From positions 2,719,929-2,783,928 of the forward strand of contig NSJX01000001.1 of the NCBI GenBank assembly GCA_002286715.1: a DNA stretch of 64,000 nt, in the 5' to 3' direction. How positions within the stretch are numbered: the stretch's first letter is position 1; the number at the start of each line of letters is the position of its first letter. The position numbers and the translations under genes are program-made. The stretch comes from Dentipellis sp. KUC8613 (taxonomy: Eukaryota; Basidiomycota; Agaricomycetes; Russulales; Hericiaceae). Shown piece after piece: positions 46,289-57,338 of this stretch. The notes under the pieces are model-generated. The model made no database searches. It worked only from the letters and a program-made list of their open reading frames with translations, and was not told the DNA's origin.

Positions 46289-47493
46289 TCATTTCGACCC
46301 AAAGGTCCACCTGACCAGGCGCCTTAGCACACCCGGCTCTTCTTCTTTCTCGGCTTCTAGCGGAATTTCGGCGTCGGCGTCGGCATCTGCGTCCGAGCCG
46401 CCCCTCGCGTAGCGTCGCTTGTACTCCGCGGGAGACTCAAAGTTGGTGCCCTTCACCCAGATTCCACGTCGGGCGGCTCTGCCAAGAGAGAAACATCAGT
46501 CAAAGGGAAGCGAAATTTGAGGTTAAGGAGATTGTACGGACTGTGCTTCGCTTTGCAGGCGCAGGAATTCTTCTTTCCCCCAACGCCCGTACTCAGCACC
46601 GGCCTGCTCGTAGACTTGCACCCATCCTGCGCGAAGCATCGCTAGCGCTAGTGGCTGGCCGCTTACGAGGGCAGATGGTAGGAAACGAGGCGGCAGCAGA
46701 GGTGTGGCAACCTGAGCACCGCATGAGGATCTGGCCAGATAAAGGATAAACAACGCTCGACGTACAACACGGTTATACTGATCGCGCCGGAGAAGTTGGC
46801 AATATATCTGTTTTCCCCCGACTTGAGACCTGAGCCATTCCAAAGCTTCGTCTGCGAACGGCTGCGCGGGGCGGCCGAAATGCGCGCCCTGGTGAGGGGC
46901 TCACGTGAATGGCCTGCATGATTTCGGAAGAGCGCAAAATATATTACCTCGGGCGCATCGACACCGGCGATTCGGATATGTATGGTCTGAGACCTCAGAT
47001 CTTGGATGAATCGGCGCAATTGGAACTTTAGCCTGGAAAAAGCGCAAGACCCACGTACCTCGCGAGGCGGTCGGCACGCGTCTGAATTTGAAGGGCCAGC
47101 GCCAGCCTATGCCCGGTGTATGGTACAGTCGGAAGTTGTCTGCATCACCTACGCTACCGATTCACGTCCCTCCCTCAGCCTATGTGAGCGCCCCAGAGGA
47201 TCGTATGCAGACCTGGTGACGGTGCCCTTGATCCAGCGCCGGTGCGCAAGGATGTCAGGCGTGATCCACTCGGAATTCGGGATCCGTTTGAAGAAGCGCT
47301 TGTATACTGCCCCCGCAGCTATTGCTGTCGCACCGCCGAGGACGAAGGCCGCGACTAGAAGTGCTTCTGGTGGGAGGTCAGTTTGCGGTAATTTAAGCGA
47401 CCAGTCAGGTGCGTCTGGGATAGGTGCAGGAGGTGGTTCCTGCTTGGCCTCCTCTTTCTTCCCGCCCCCAAATGGCCATGGAAGGGCAGGCAT
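46289..47493 (-). CDS. LCL3-like mitochondrial membrane nuclease (SNase fold)
   Basis: Six exons (47493-47213, 47153-47059, 47000-46948, 46888-46766, 46711-46542, 46478-46289) sum to 912 nt, 303 residues, all in phase. A Pro-rich N-terminus ([13 protein letters not shown]) is followed by one membrane span ([19 protein letters not shown]). Then come [14 protein letters not shown] and [14 protein letters not shown]. The staphylococcal-nuclease core shows [24 protein letters not shown] and the RDQYNRVV...[17 protein letters not shown] block. These match fungal LCL3, a probable Ca-dependent endonuclease of the mitochondrial membrane. The C-terminus has a short AD repeat and an acidic patch before RRLVRWTFG. 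The intron between SR and [10 protein letters not shown] was chosen because it restores the family sequence. It is convergent with the SNF2 gene and lies upstream of AMS1 on the same strand. Confidence 0.85.
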
Positions 47494-48090
47494 ACTCTCT
47501 GGGCTGCTGTTGTGGGCTCAGCTTCTTCGTCAATGTCGGGGACGGTGGTGAGGCCTGTTGTAGGCATGGCCCAGATACCGTGACGGTGCGGGTGAGCGGG
47601 CCGCCTCGCCGGCCGGCGCCGCCGATCGTACAATTCTAACCTCAAAGTCGGGTACTTTGCAATGAACCACTATCGGGTGGGGACATTTCTTTCCTACACT
47701 TCTCACATAATTATGTTGTACGATGCTCTTTAACCCCCATTTTTATCATACGTGGATCCGCCTATCCCGAGTTGCTAGGGTTGGGTTGGGTTGATCCTCA
47801 GCTCGTCGTCAGACCGGCGAGGTACAATTTCAGCAATCCACTACGCGTCAGTTGCAAGGTTTACGAGGGTCGGACGAGGTAGGTAACATGATAGGACGTT
47901 GCACAAATCTTCGATAGTAAAAGTACAGTTATCGAGGTATACCATCGACCCGCGCATCAAAGACGACAACACTACCACTAATCTTTACAACGGTGGACAT
48001 CCGCAGTGAATAACGCGATCCACATCCTCCACAATCTTACAACAGTCCAAGTACAATCGTACATGTATACAACAAAAAGCAATCCGCCCA
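47494..48090. other. Intergenic region between LCL3-like and AMS1-like genes
   Basis: 597 nt with the LCL3-like promoter. A G-rich run TAGGGTTGGGTTGGGTT lies at about 47776-47792 on the plus strand and resembles a degenerate telomere repeat; its meaning is unclear. No gene is seen. Confidence 0.35.
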
Positions 48091-51000
48091 TCAAGCATCA
48101 GCAACAACAGTCACAGAGTCCGGGTTTTCCACAGTAACCCAACTATCTTTCTTCGCATGCAGCTTTTCAAACCTAAGGAATGAGAGACGAGTATAAGCGT
48201 CGCACAGCGTCGTCAGTGAGAAAGCCGCCACAGTACATTTCAATACGCGAATCAACCTCACCCCTGCGCTGCGAGCACCAGCTTGACTGTTTTGACTTCA
48301 AAGCCGCGGAACGACAGCTGTGCCGTGACGCCTGCCTGTGCTGCATTGGCCAGCTCAACAGGTTCGGCGCCAATGTCGTCCTCGAGCAGGTTCGTGACGT
48401 AGGCCTCCTGGACGGCGATGCTGCTAGCGACGTGCAATTTTACGAGTGCATGCCCACCATACGCCTCGTACAGGCGAAGGACGACGGTGCGCCGGCCTTT
48501 CGTGTCGTCGTCCAGATCTCCGCGCTTGATAGTCTCCAGGAACACATTCTTGGCGCCGGAGAGGGTGAACGGAGCGCGGGGCGCGACCTGGGCCGCAGCG
48601 CTGCCATCGGGAATGAAACGCACTGGCAGAAATAATAAGCTCTATATCAGAAAAAAAAAAGGAAGAATTGGTGCATACTATGCAAGGGAGAGTTGAAGAG
48701 TTGCCCGGCGATGGGAACGTCAGACTCCAGGAAGTGGCCTTGGTGCGGCATCACAGCCCAGGAAAACTCGTGTTTACCTTCGATTCGGTCAGCTGCATGG
48801 TCCTGTCGTGAAGAGAGACATGGTTCCACGTACCCTGATCCTGCTCCGCATCCGGGGCCGTCGCTGCGCGAAGGAGGGAGATTCGGAGGACGTTGCCCAG
48901 GCAGGAGAATCCGTACTTGGACTCGGAGAGGATGGCGACGCCGTAGCCGAACTCGCTCAGGTCCGCGTACTGCATGCTATCAGGAAAATGTATAGCGAAA
49001 GTGAGAATAGAGACAACCGACCTTGTGTCCGCACACCTCGAACTTTGCAGCATCCCAGGTAGTGTTCCTGTGCGTCGGGCGCTGCACATGGCCGAAGGGC
49101 GTCTCGTAGGTCGCAACGTCGCTGTGAATGTCCAGCGGCAACTCGACTGCATGCTGCTCAGGATGGTGAAGTGCGCATAGGATATTTTTGACCTACATTT
49201 CAAGAACTCGTGGCGCTCGTGCCAGTCAACATCAGCGTCGAAAGTGAACAGAGGGCGAGAATCTTTCTTGTGCGTCGCTGTGAATTTGGATCAGTCCATT
49301 GCTCCAGCCAGCCGGAAAATATGCAGAGCATACCGGGAATGGCGTCGAGTGAGATCTACGCGAGGCACATTCAGTCTCTTCAGAAAGGTCCTATGAAACC
49401 AATCACGCACCGTGATATTGATCGTGCTCTTTCCATATTTGACTTGGGTAAGGACAGAACCACGAAGCGGGCCCTCTGCAACAACCTTCGTATCGCCGAA
49501 CTTCAGTTCCTGCGCCTTCTCCAGATGGTGAATCTCGACATCTACGCCGCAGACACAGCTCAAGGGTAAGCAAGGGATCTGGGAAAGTACATGTATAGGA
49601 GCGGAGAAAACGAACCCCAGGCATCCCAATAGTTAGGGCGATCTTCGAAGATGATCAGACCGCCCGTCTTGCCCTTGGAGATGAGCTCGCGGCTGCACAG
49701 ATATCAGCATATTATACATGACGCCTTGGCAAGTAATGTCACAACTCACTGCAGCTTCACATCATACAGGCTCGCGATGCGCCCATCGATCACAGTCAAC
49801 TCCACGCTGGCACTCTTGAGCACGAAATGACCAGGTCCATTCGATGCCACTGTACACCCCCATCCGTATCAGGACACAGACCCACTTCAGCAAGACACTG
49901 AAGAACGTACCTGATACCGGGTTCGCCTCAGCAGGCAGCGCACCGGGACTGACAACATTGCCGCCCTGCGAGCCATCCATGAGCGCATACCCGACGCTGC
50001 CGTCCTTCGCCGTCTGGACAACGTTCCCGCCCAACACTTTAGCGGAGCCCGCGAGGCTGATGGGCACAACGTCGCGGCGCGGGAAGAAGGTCGTGTTGAT
50101 ACCGATGAGGGTAGAGGCGCGGGTGAGCTGGGAGACCGTTTCGGGGGTGAGCGGGAGCGAGGAGGGGAAGATGGCGCTCAGGGCGTCCTCGAGAAGGGCA
50201 CCGCCGTCTTTGCGAACTTCGCCGTATAACTTTTCGGCGTCATCGTAGACCATACCGCTAAACGATAGATTAGTAAACATGTCGCGGGAACGGCGGCGAG
50301 TCTTACATAGCAGAGCCAGGGAGGACTGCATCGTCTATAAGCATGCCGCATTATGCAAACAGGTATCATCACTCACCGTCGTGGACTGTGAACTGGAAGT
50401 CAGATCCGTAGATTGGAACTAGATGGAATCGTGCTTACACTGATTGAGAAGGACCTTCTCCCAGTTGTCATTGATCCTCTCGATTGGGTACTCATAGTCC
50501 TCCTTCTTGAACAAGGACGCCAAAGTAGCGACGTGCTGTTGGTGGAGTATGGGTATGCAGATGAATCTAGCATGATTGCACACTGGCCTCGACATCCCGC
50601 AGCAAGATTTCAGACTTGCGGTTGCCTTTCTTGATGGATCCTATAGACCGAGTCGTTTGTCAGTGCCTGTCAGGAGCTCAGTGGAACTCGAGCAGACCGT
50701 GCGAAGTATATGTGCCTCGGTGGAACTATTCGACGTCTTCGTTAGCAATATGAGCAACGCAGGTCAAACAAATTGCGAACTTCAAGATACAACTCGCCGT
50801 GCCTAAGTGGACTCGCATTAGACTTGTAGACTAGGGTGGAAAATATAATTCTCACCAGTTCGGGAGCGCACTGCCGCCATCAGACTTCTCCTTCACATCC
50901 TCGAAGAACTCGTCGACGGAGCGACCCATGCTGACAGGAGGCAAGTCGCGCGAATGGTTCGCCACCCCACGAATGCGACGAAGCTGACCGGCATATTGTA

Positions 51001-53132
51001 AGAGACTACCCCAAGAGCGTAGAGAAGATCCTCACGTTCTCCAACATCTTCGCCAGAGGCCCGCCTCCTCCGTCGCCATTACCGAAGACAAGGAGAGCAG
51101 TCGAGTTCGATTCCAAGTTCTACAGAGTTGTCAGTAATTTCAACCCAACGATGACACATTCATGACCGACCTTATGATTCGTGAGACCCTTCTGCACGTC
51201 ACCTACAGTGGCCTGAGCAGTGTAGGTGTCTGGCAACAATTTATTGGTTCCGGACATAGGTTGACAGAGCGATGCCAGACTTACCGACTGGCGTCATGTG
51301 GCACAACACCTGCGTCCCATCAATACCCACCCAGTTGAATGTAGAATGAGGGAAGACATTGCTGGACAAACCATGAGCACTACAAGGGGAGCGGGTCGCG
51401 AGGACTCACATGTTATTCCTACCATGCAACCACTTCAGATACGATCAAGATAGAGCTAGCGATAGGAAAACATACCAAGATAGCTTCTGTGTGAAGAAGT
51501 AATCCATGCCCGCAAGCCTGATCAACTGAGGCAGCGCGCCGGTGAGACCGAACGAATCGGGTAGCCAGGCAGTATCGCAGCGCTTGCCGAAACGCGACTC
51601 AAAGTACCGCTGCCCGAAAATGAATTGACGGGACAACGCCTCGCCCGATGGCATGTTGGCGTCGTTCTCAACCCAGGAGCCGCCGATGGGGTGAAACTTG
51701 CCTTCGAGCACCTTCTCTTTGACACGCTCGAACAGAGGTGGATACAGCTGCCAGCTATGAGCACTATCGTACATAAAAATGAACGAAGTCTGACCTGCTC
51801 GAGCCACTTGTATTGCTGAGCTTGACTACAGGTGAAGCGGTGCTCGGGGTAGCGATCCATGAGATCAACTTGAGTCGACCATGATCGCGCGACCTTCTGC
51901 TGTGTGACGCGGTAAGGCCAAAGCCTGCAAGCCGTATCCCTTTAGCAAAGAGTCCGTTCCCGTGAAATGGGACACTACCAGGCCGTGTCAATGTGGCAAT
52001 GACCGATGCCCCAGATCTGCGCATCCTTTGCGCCCTCGTCGTAGATCTTAGCGCCCTTTGCCTCCCAAGCCTCGCCGAAGACCTGTTCAGCAAGCTGGCG
52101 CGCTGCGCCCACGGTGCTCGGGTCAGACTTGTAGAAGACATTCATGATCTCGTTCGCGACGGAGAGAGCCTTGTTCTGCAAAGGAGAGTTGCCGGGCAAG
52201 TTGTCGACGAGCTCGCGGAGCGTTGTGAAGTCCCAGAGGAGACCCCATGCTTCTTGGTTCGGGACGACAAGGTCGGCAGAGGCGAGCGAGAATGTCCTGT
52301 TCATCTGCAAGAGTAGCTTTGAGATAACGAGGAAGAACTGCTAGAAGAGGTACAGACGTCGGGCGGGGCGATGATGTCACCGTCCCATGGAACGCCGAAC
52401 ATGCCGTTGCAGCTGGATTCGATTATGAAGTCGTGGGTACCCTTCTTGCGGATATCGAGCGGGATGATGTACTCGACACGCCGGTCGCCGCCAAAGCCGC
52501 CAGTAATACCTGTATCATATGAGCTGAAGTCAAAATCTACCCGAGCTCTCGGATATTACCTTGAAGAGGAGTTCCATCCGTCGTGTAGATCATGGCTTCG
52601 CAGCCAGGATCGAATTCGACTGCACGCGGCTCGTTTAGTAAGGTCTCTTGTTGAGACTATAAACTTACACTGTACACGCTCGTACTTCTCCCAGTCAGAG
52701 GGGATCTTCACCGACACTTTCCACCAATGATTGGTCTTACATCGCTATCAGACGCAGGCAGCCAACTTGATCACACGGACTTACCCCTATGAGCCACGTA
52801 TTGAGCATAAAATATAGATAACGCTATTCATAACACTACTCACAAGACGGCCCGAACGTATCTCCTTTCTTTGCGGGCTTAAACTCCTGCTTCAATGCCT
52901 CCTCGAAGGTCGGCTTCGTCAAGCCAGGTGCGCTCCAGACTTGGAGCTTGACATGCTTGTCATCGTCGATACGCTGCGTAAAGAGCACCGACGACAGGTT
53001 CACATCGGAAAAATGCCCGCCAGAGAAGGTGCCCAAGCGTCCTTTGGTGAGATCCTTGATCCACTTCGCACCTGGTCCGTAGTTCTGCTCGGGGTATGCA
53101 CTGCTGTGCGCATGGCTATGCTGGCAAGCCAT
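48091..53132 (-). CDS. AMS1: AMS1-type alpha-mannosidase (GH38)
   Basis: A many-exon gene running from ATG at 53132 ([15 protein letters not shown]) to TGA at 48091-48093 (end VTVVADA). The order fits vacuolar/cytosolic class II alpha-mannosidase. The N-terminal domain has [15 protein letters not shown]. The catalytic barrel has [15 protein letters not shown] (metal-binding His and Asp), [15 protein letters not shown] (nucleophile Asp region), [15 protein letters not shown] and a [15 protein letters not shown] block. Later parts include [10 protein letters not shown], a [27 protein letters not shown] block and C-terminal beta domains. AMS1 trims mannose from free oligosaccharides and reaches the vacuole by the Cvt/autophagy path in yeast. 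I saw no stop in the joined frames I followed, but I did not list every exon. The first conserved Trp codon seems to need a 2-nt exon (52785-52786). The gene is divergent to F-box gene F5. Confidence 0.87.
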
Positions 53133-53462
53133 TATAAGTTCGTGTCAAAGCGTGCTGCTCTCGTGAAAGTTAATCGATGGTTAGAAACGTGGTGGTCGTG
53201 GACTGATGAAGAGGAGACTGGCGAAGCTCAGCATGTGGGAGATTCACTTGTCGGCACGGTCAGATGACTTGTGCGTGACCCAGTCGCCGGGCCACGTGGC
53301 CGGTACTATAGTATTTCAAGTTCAAATCCTAGGACGCGACTTACCAGACTTACACACGAACCACTACATTGGACGTGTGGCACCTCTTGTTTCTCTCTCG
53401 ATATTCGAGGTTTTGACGCCTTTACTTCTGGATATCTCTTCTCGTTGTCACGGGCCATCGTC
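53133..53462. promoter_or_regulatory. Divergent promoter of AMS1-like gene and F5
   Basis: 330 nt between two opposed start codons, so both promoters are compact or shared. No clear TATA box or palindrome was found. Confidence 0.4.
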
Positions 53463-56012
53463 ATGTCGAGTACCAACAAGTATACCGACAAGTTGCGACG
53501 CCGTACAGCGCCTAGTCAGGTCCAACAGACAAGCAAAGGCCAGACAAGCAAACGTCGGACAAGCAAAAGTCATACGAACAAAGGACGAGGTTCGTTCCTG
53601 CACGCGCCCCGTAGAATTCATATGTTGATAAGAGTGCCATAGCCGTCAAACGCCAAAAGACGGGAGGCGGACACGCGACGGACAAGGCCGATGGAGGTCG
53701 CGTTATGAACCCCTTCTTAAATATGCCACTTGATATTCTATACGAGGTCAATCCATCCCTATATCTCGCCACATCTGAACCTCACCCTCCGCTCTCAGAT
53801 ACTCTCTCATTTAATGCCCGTCGATCTCCTGCAGCTTGCCAGAGCGAATAAGAGTCTACGCGCTCTTTTGATGTCTCCTTCGTCGTCTTTCAAGACCATC
53901 TGGAAGACTGTTCGCGAGAATGCTTCTTGCCCGGATCCGATACCCGAGCCCTTGGAAGGTCTAAGCGAGCCTAAATGGGCGTACCTCTTGTTCGAGGACC
54001 GCAATTGCGTAGTAAGTGTGTCAATCATCTATATATGTACCTTTAATCTCACATGCGTCTTAGGAATGTGGCGAGTGGAATATAGAAGCAATCACACTCG
54101 AATTTAAGCGTCGCCTTTGTGAGAAATGCGTGAAGAGCGGGTAAGCTTGTATCTTTCTCTCCAGAACAAAACTTTGTAACGCGACTGGTCAGGACGATTA
54201 AATATCAATATGTGAAGAAGAGATTTCCCAAATTTGAAGCGGAAGTTGTGGATATAACACCTTGGGTCGACGGTAATCCGATATTGCCCGCTTATGCCCT
54301 TTTCCCGTCCTCACCGACTTGTTTTGCTGTCGAACAGCTGAAGAAGCTTGCCGGATCCGTAAAGGTGAACCCGACCAGTGGTACTGGATCAAAGATCTGC
54401 GCGAGTCGAACGAGCGCGTTGCAAACTTCAAAGCAAAAGAAAGTCACAGCGCCGATTTCCGATCAAAATTACAAGACTGGCTCGCATCCGAGACTGCGAA
54501 GGTGTCTGCATTCCATGAGGTGAGCGTCCTCCTCTTTGAGGTGTTCGTCATGGTGACTCATGGATACCTCAGAGGTGCGCAGAGATTCGGGGATGGATGG
54601 AAGACATGAGTGAATGGCAGAAGGAAGTAGAAGAAGCGACGCAGGAGCAGAATATCTTAGAGTAAGCCTTTCCGTAGTTGTCGAACTCGTCGCGAATCCT
54701 CAACTCGCCTCAGAATTCAGCGCCGGCTTCTTGCTCTGGGACACAATCCCGTCCACGTTCGGGACCCTTACCTGATCGCGCTGCCAATGGTTATCCCAAA
54801 GAAACCATTGGATGATGACAGTGGGTGCCAAACCATACGAGCAATCGCAGACACTCACCTTTCGCCCAGGCTGGAATAAAATTGCTCCGCAACTCTTCTG
54901 GAGGCTCCGCGATAGGAAGCACATTCAGGTGTTCAGAGACCGCACCACGCATGCAGCTAAGCTTTACAGGCGGTACAAGAAAACGATCCTGCCTATCCAG
55001 ACGCTGTATCTGCCCAGCGAGACAATCGTGACTAAATTCCCTCACATCAAGGCACTCGTGGATAGAGACGCGTCAGTCGAAATCACGGATGAGGAATGGA
55101 CGCGTGCTGTGAATGCTTTGCCGAGTTTGCTCATTGACTGGATGCACGCCCAAAGAGACGAATATTCTGCAATGCTGCCAGTAGGAAACTATCCGCCAAA
55201 CAAACCTATGCGTCTCATTCGTCTCAAAGACACGCCTTCTGACTTAGATCTGGTCAGGCAAGAATTGATCCCAACATTCGCAGGTCCGCTGGAGCTGGCG
55301 ACTGCAGTTTTCGAAGACTATGACTTTTGGGAATGGGGTGGCAAATTCAAAACACGCATCGGACGCGGCTTATGCGGCATGTGGAGCACGGAGCGGGCAG
55401 AAAGCTACGGATTCTTCCCCGCAGGCTCGCAGACTGCCGCGTCCCTGGTGAAGTTGGTCGGAAAGGACCCTATGATTACAACGGCCGCCGACATGGACTT
55501 GATACAGGAGAAGTTTTACTGTCTCGACTGCGCAGCAGGCCATAGTTTCGGACACACGCGAGTGCGCATCTATCCTTGGAGACTTGCGGTAAGTCTCGCC
55601 CTTGTCGCAGCATGACCGCCTGCTTAACGGTCACGGATGCAGGTTGAACATACTACAGATCACAACTCTTCGCCAAAATGGGATCTATCAAGCACGCTCT
55701 CGCTGGGATCCGTCTGCGATGACTGCTATGAGCTGCAATGCCACTACGTGGAGAAGGGGTGGTCCTGTAACCGGTGTTCGTCTTCAACAGGATCTTTGCT
55801 CCTCGAGTCAGAGGTTCTGGAGCACGTCAGAGAACAGTAAGCATTTTGTCTGTCTACGATATCAGTGAATGGATTGGCTCTAATTTTGAGGATCCAGTCA
55901 CGATATCTCTAACCCTGTCGAAAACCAAGACTATTTCTATCACACATCGTTGGAGCGGGCGCCGCGAACAGGCAGTACCCAGACCTTCAACATAACGGTA
56001 CAGGGACCGTGA
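53463..56012 (+). CDS. F-box/zinc-finger protein F5 (second subfamily), intact
   Basis: Eleven exons: 53463-53589, 53643-53746, 53799-54011, 54064-54140, 54193-54272, 54338-54519, 54573-54661, 54714-54820, 54870-55588, 55643-55836, 55898-56012. They sum to 2,007 nt, 668 residues. The N-terminus is basic with a TSK repeat (QTSKGQTSKRRTSK). The F-box is MPLDILYE | ILSHLMPVDLLQLARA. The linker reads LEGLSEPKWAYLLF, followed by C-x2-C-x16-C-x2-C, QWYWIKDL, FAGPLELATAVF with IGRGLC, KFYCLDC and a C2H2-like finger CNRC-x15-H-x4-H followed by NPVENQDYF. Exons of 77, 80, 182, 89, 107 and 115 nt are identical in length to those of F4, so the two are close relatives despite lying 12 kb apart on opposite strands with four other genes nearby. 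An SCF adaptor role is inferred from the F-box. Confidence 0.78.
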
Positions 56013-56540
56013 TCATACTCTGTAGAATATACGAGGGCGAAGCCAGTTGCCCGTGTTTTGGGATTGGGAGGTCATTCTGTTTTTCACCACTTAGATGAGT
56101 GTACTCGTGCATCCTGGACCGAGGTTGATAGGGTTGGGTCGGGTCGGGTTATCTTTCGTGTTTGCCTTTTTTTCCAATAACATCCTGTTGTGACTCGGGA
56201 GATGGCTTACACAGTTCACCCACACACATGCCTCCGGCTTCGTCTGTGCTCTTGAAGTCAAGTAGGTGACCGTCCTACGCCACAAACGCGTTCATTACGT
56301 GGGCGCATCGACGCCGTCTCGCCGCGGCGAAGGCAGCTCAATCCTCTCAGTCTCCTCCCTCCGTACGGTGACCGCTGCGTTAAATCATCGCGCGCATTCC
56401 TCGACTCGAGACCACAATTGGAGGCTGTCGATCACGCTCTGAGCATCGTAGACCCTTATATCGTAACACCGGTCCATTCGACAGCCAGACGTCTTTGGCA
56501 GCGCTAATTTCGGCTCGCGAGGCCAAAGGACGAGGACGTC

Positions 56541-56735
56541 TCCGAGGATATGTGCGAGCCCAGCTGGGCCAATTTGCTCTTTGGCGGAGCTATCTGTTTC
56601 GTACGTCTTGCTCAGCCTCGCTCCTGTGGACTGCTGAAATATCACATTGCTTCAACTGCGGCACGAAATGTGTTCAGCGCATTATTTGACTTCGGTCTCA
56701 AGGATGTGCGTTTGTGTAAAATGCATGAAGAATAA
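56541..56735 (+). pseudogene. F-box family remnant F6
   Basis: The plus strand encodes EDMCEPSWANLLFGGAICF and then, after the place where all relatives have an intron, NCGTK...DFGLK...RLC, the second half of the zinc-ribbon cluster. It matches F3 most closely. It is broken: the splice acceptor reads CTTC instead of CAG, the frame slips once before DFGL (TGA in the other frame) and again after RLC, where the last C-x2-C pair is lost. I find no F-box before it and no core region after it. It is a fragment left by duplication and decay. Confidence 0.7.
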
Positions 56736-57338
56736 GCTTAAGTACATATCTTGACTGAGACTCAAGTAAGTCCAAGACCATGTCCTTGCGGTCACCTATC
56801 CACCCTTCGCCGTACTCTACCTTGATCCTAGACGTTTCGAACACGTCAGCTTCCTGCCAGTCGCTGAAGTCATCGTCGATGCTCTGTGTAGGCTCATCGG
56901 TACTGTGCATGTGGGTAGTCAAAGCTGGCGCCGTCATAGACAGTCGTGAGCAGAAATGTGTCCCGCTCATCTGGGTCCAGCTTCTCTACCACAACACCCC
57001 AGAGAAGAGGGAAAACGATGCACGTGGCGGTTTACAAGAAGGAACGCGACCAGGTGTAACAGTCGCCGTTTTGGCCTTTGCTTAAATGATGCTGTTATAA
57101 TCTCGGCAAGTTCGGGAATTGAGATGGTGATCAGATAGCTTCTGCTCGGGGCCTAGTTCCAAAAACACTCGTCTGTATAAATCAATAAAACTGATAGACA
57201 GCTGCAGAAAAGAGAGCCTAGTAAGTACGTTGAAAGAGGTGTCGAGTCAGGAGAATGTAGAACTTCGACAGGAAAAGGAAACCCGCGGGAAAGTTCGCGG
57301 CGCGCTTAGATGAACTTTTCGTTTATCTGATAGCGCCA
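56736..57338. other. Intergenic region upstream of the TAH18-like gene
   Basis: 603 nt. A 90-codon minus-strand frame (56698-56970) with an acidic patch (SIDDDFSDW) has no recognised family and is probably chance. A TATAAATC string near 57176 is a weak TATA candidate for the gene at 57339. Confidence 0.3.

Noticed and set aside
48651..48661. Run of A next to an AMS1 intron
   Set aside because: It is short and lies inside an intron of the mannosidase gene, so it is not a polyadenylation tract or a retroposed tail.
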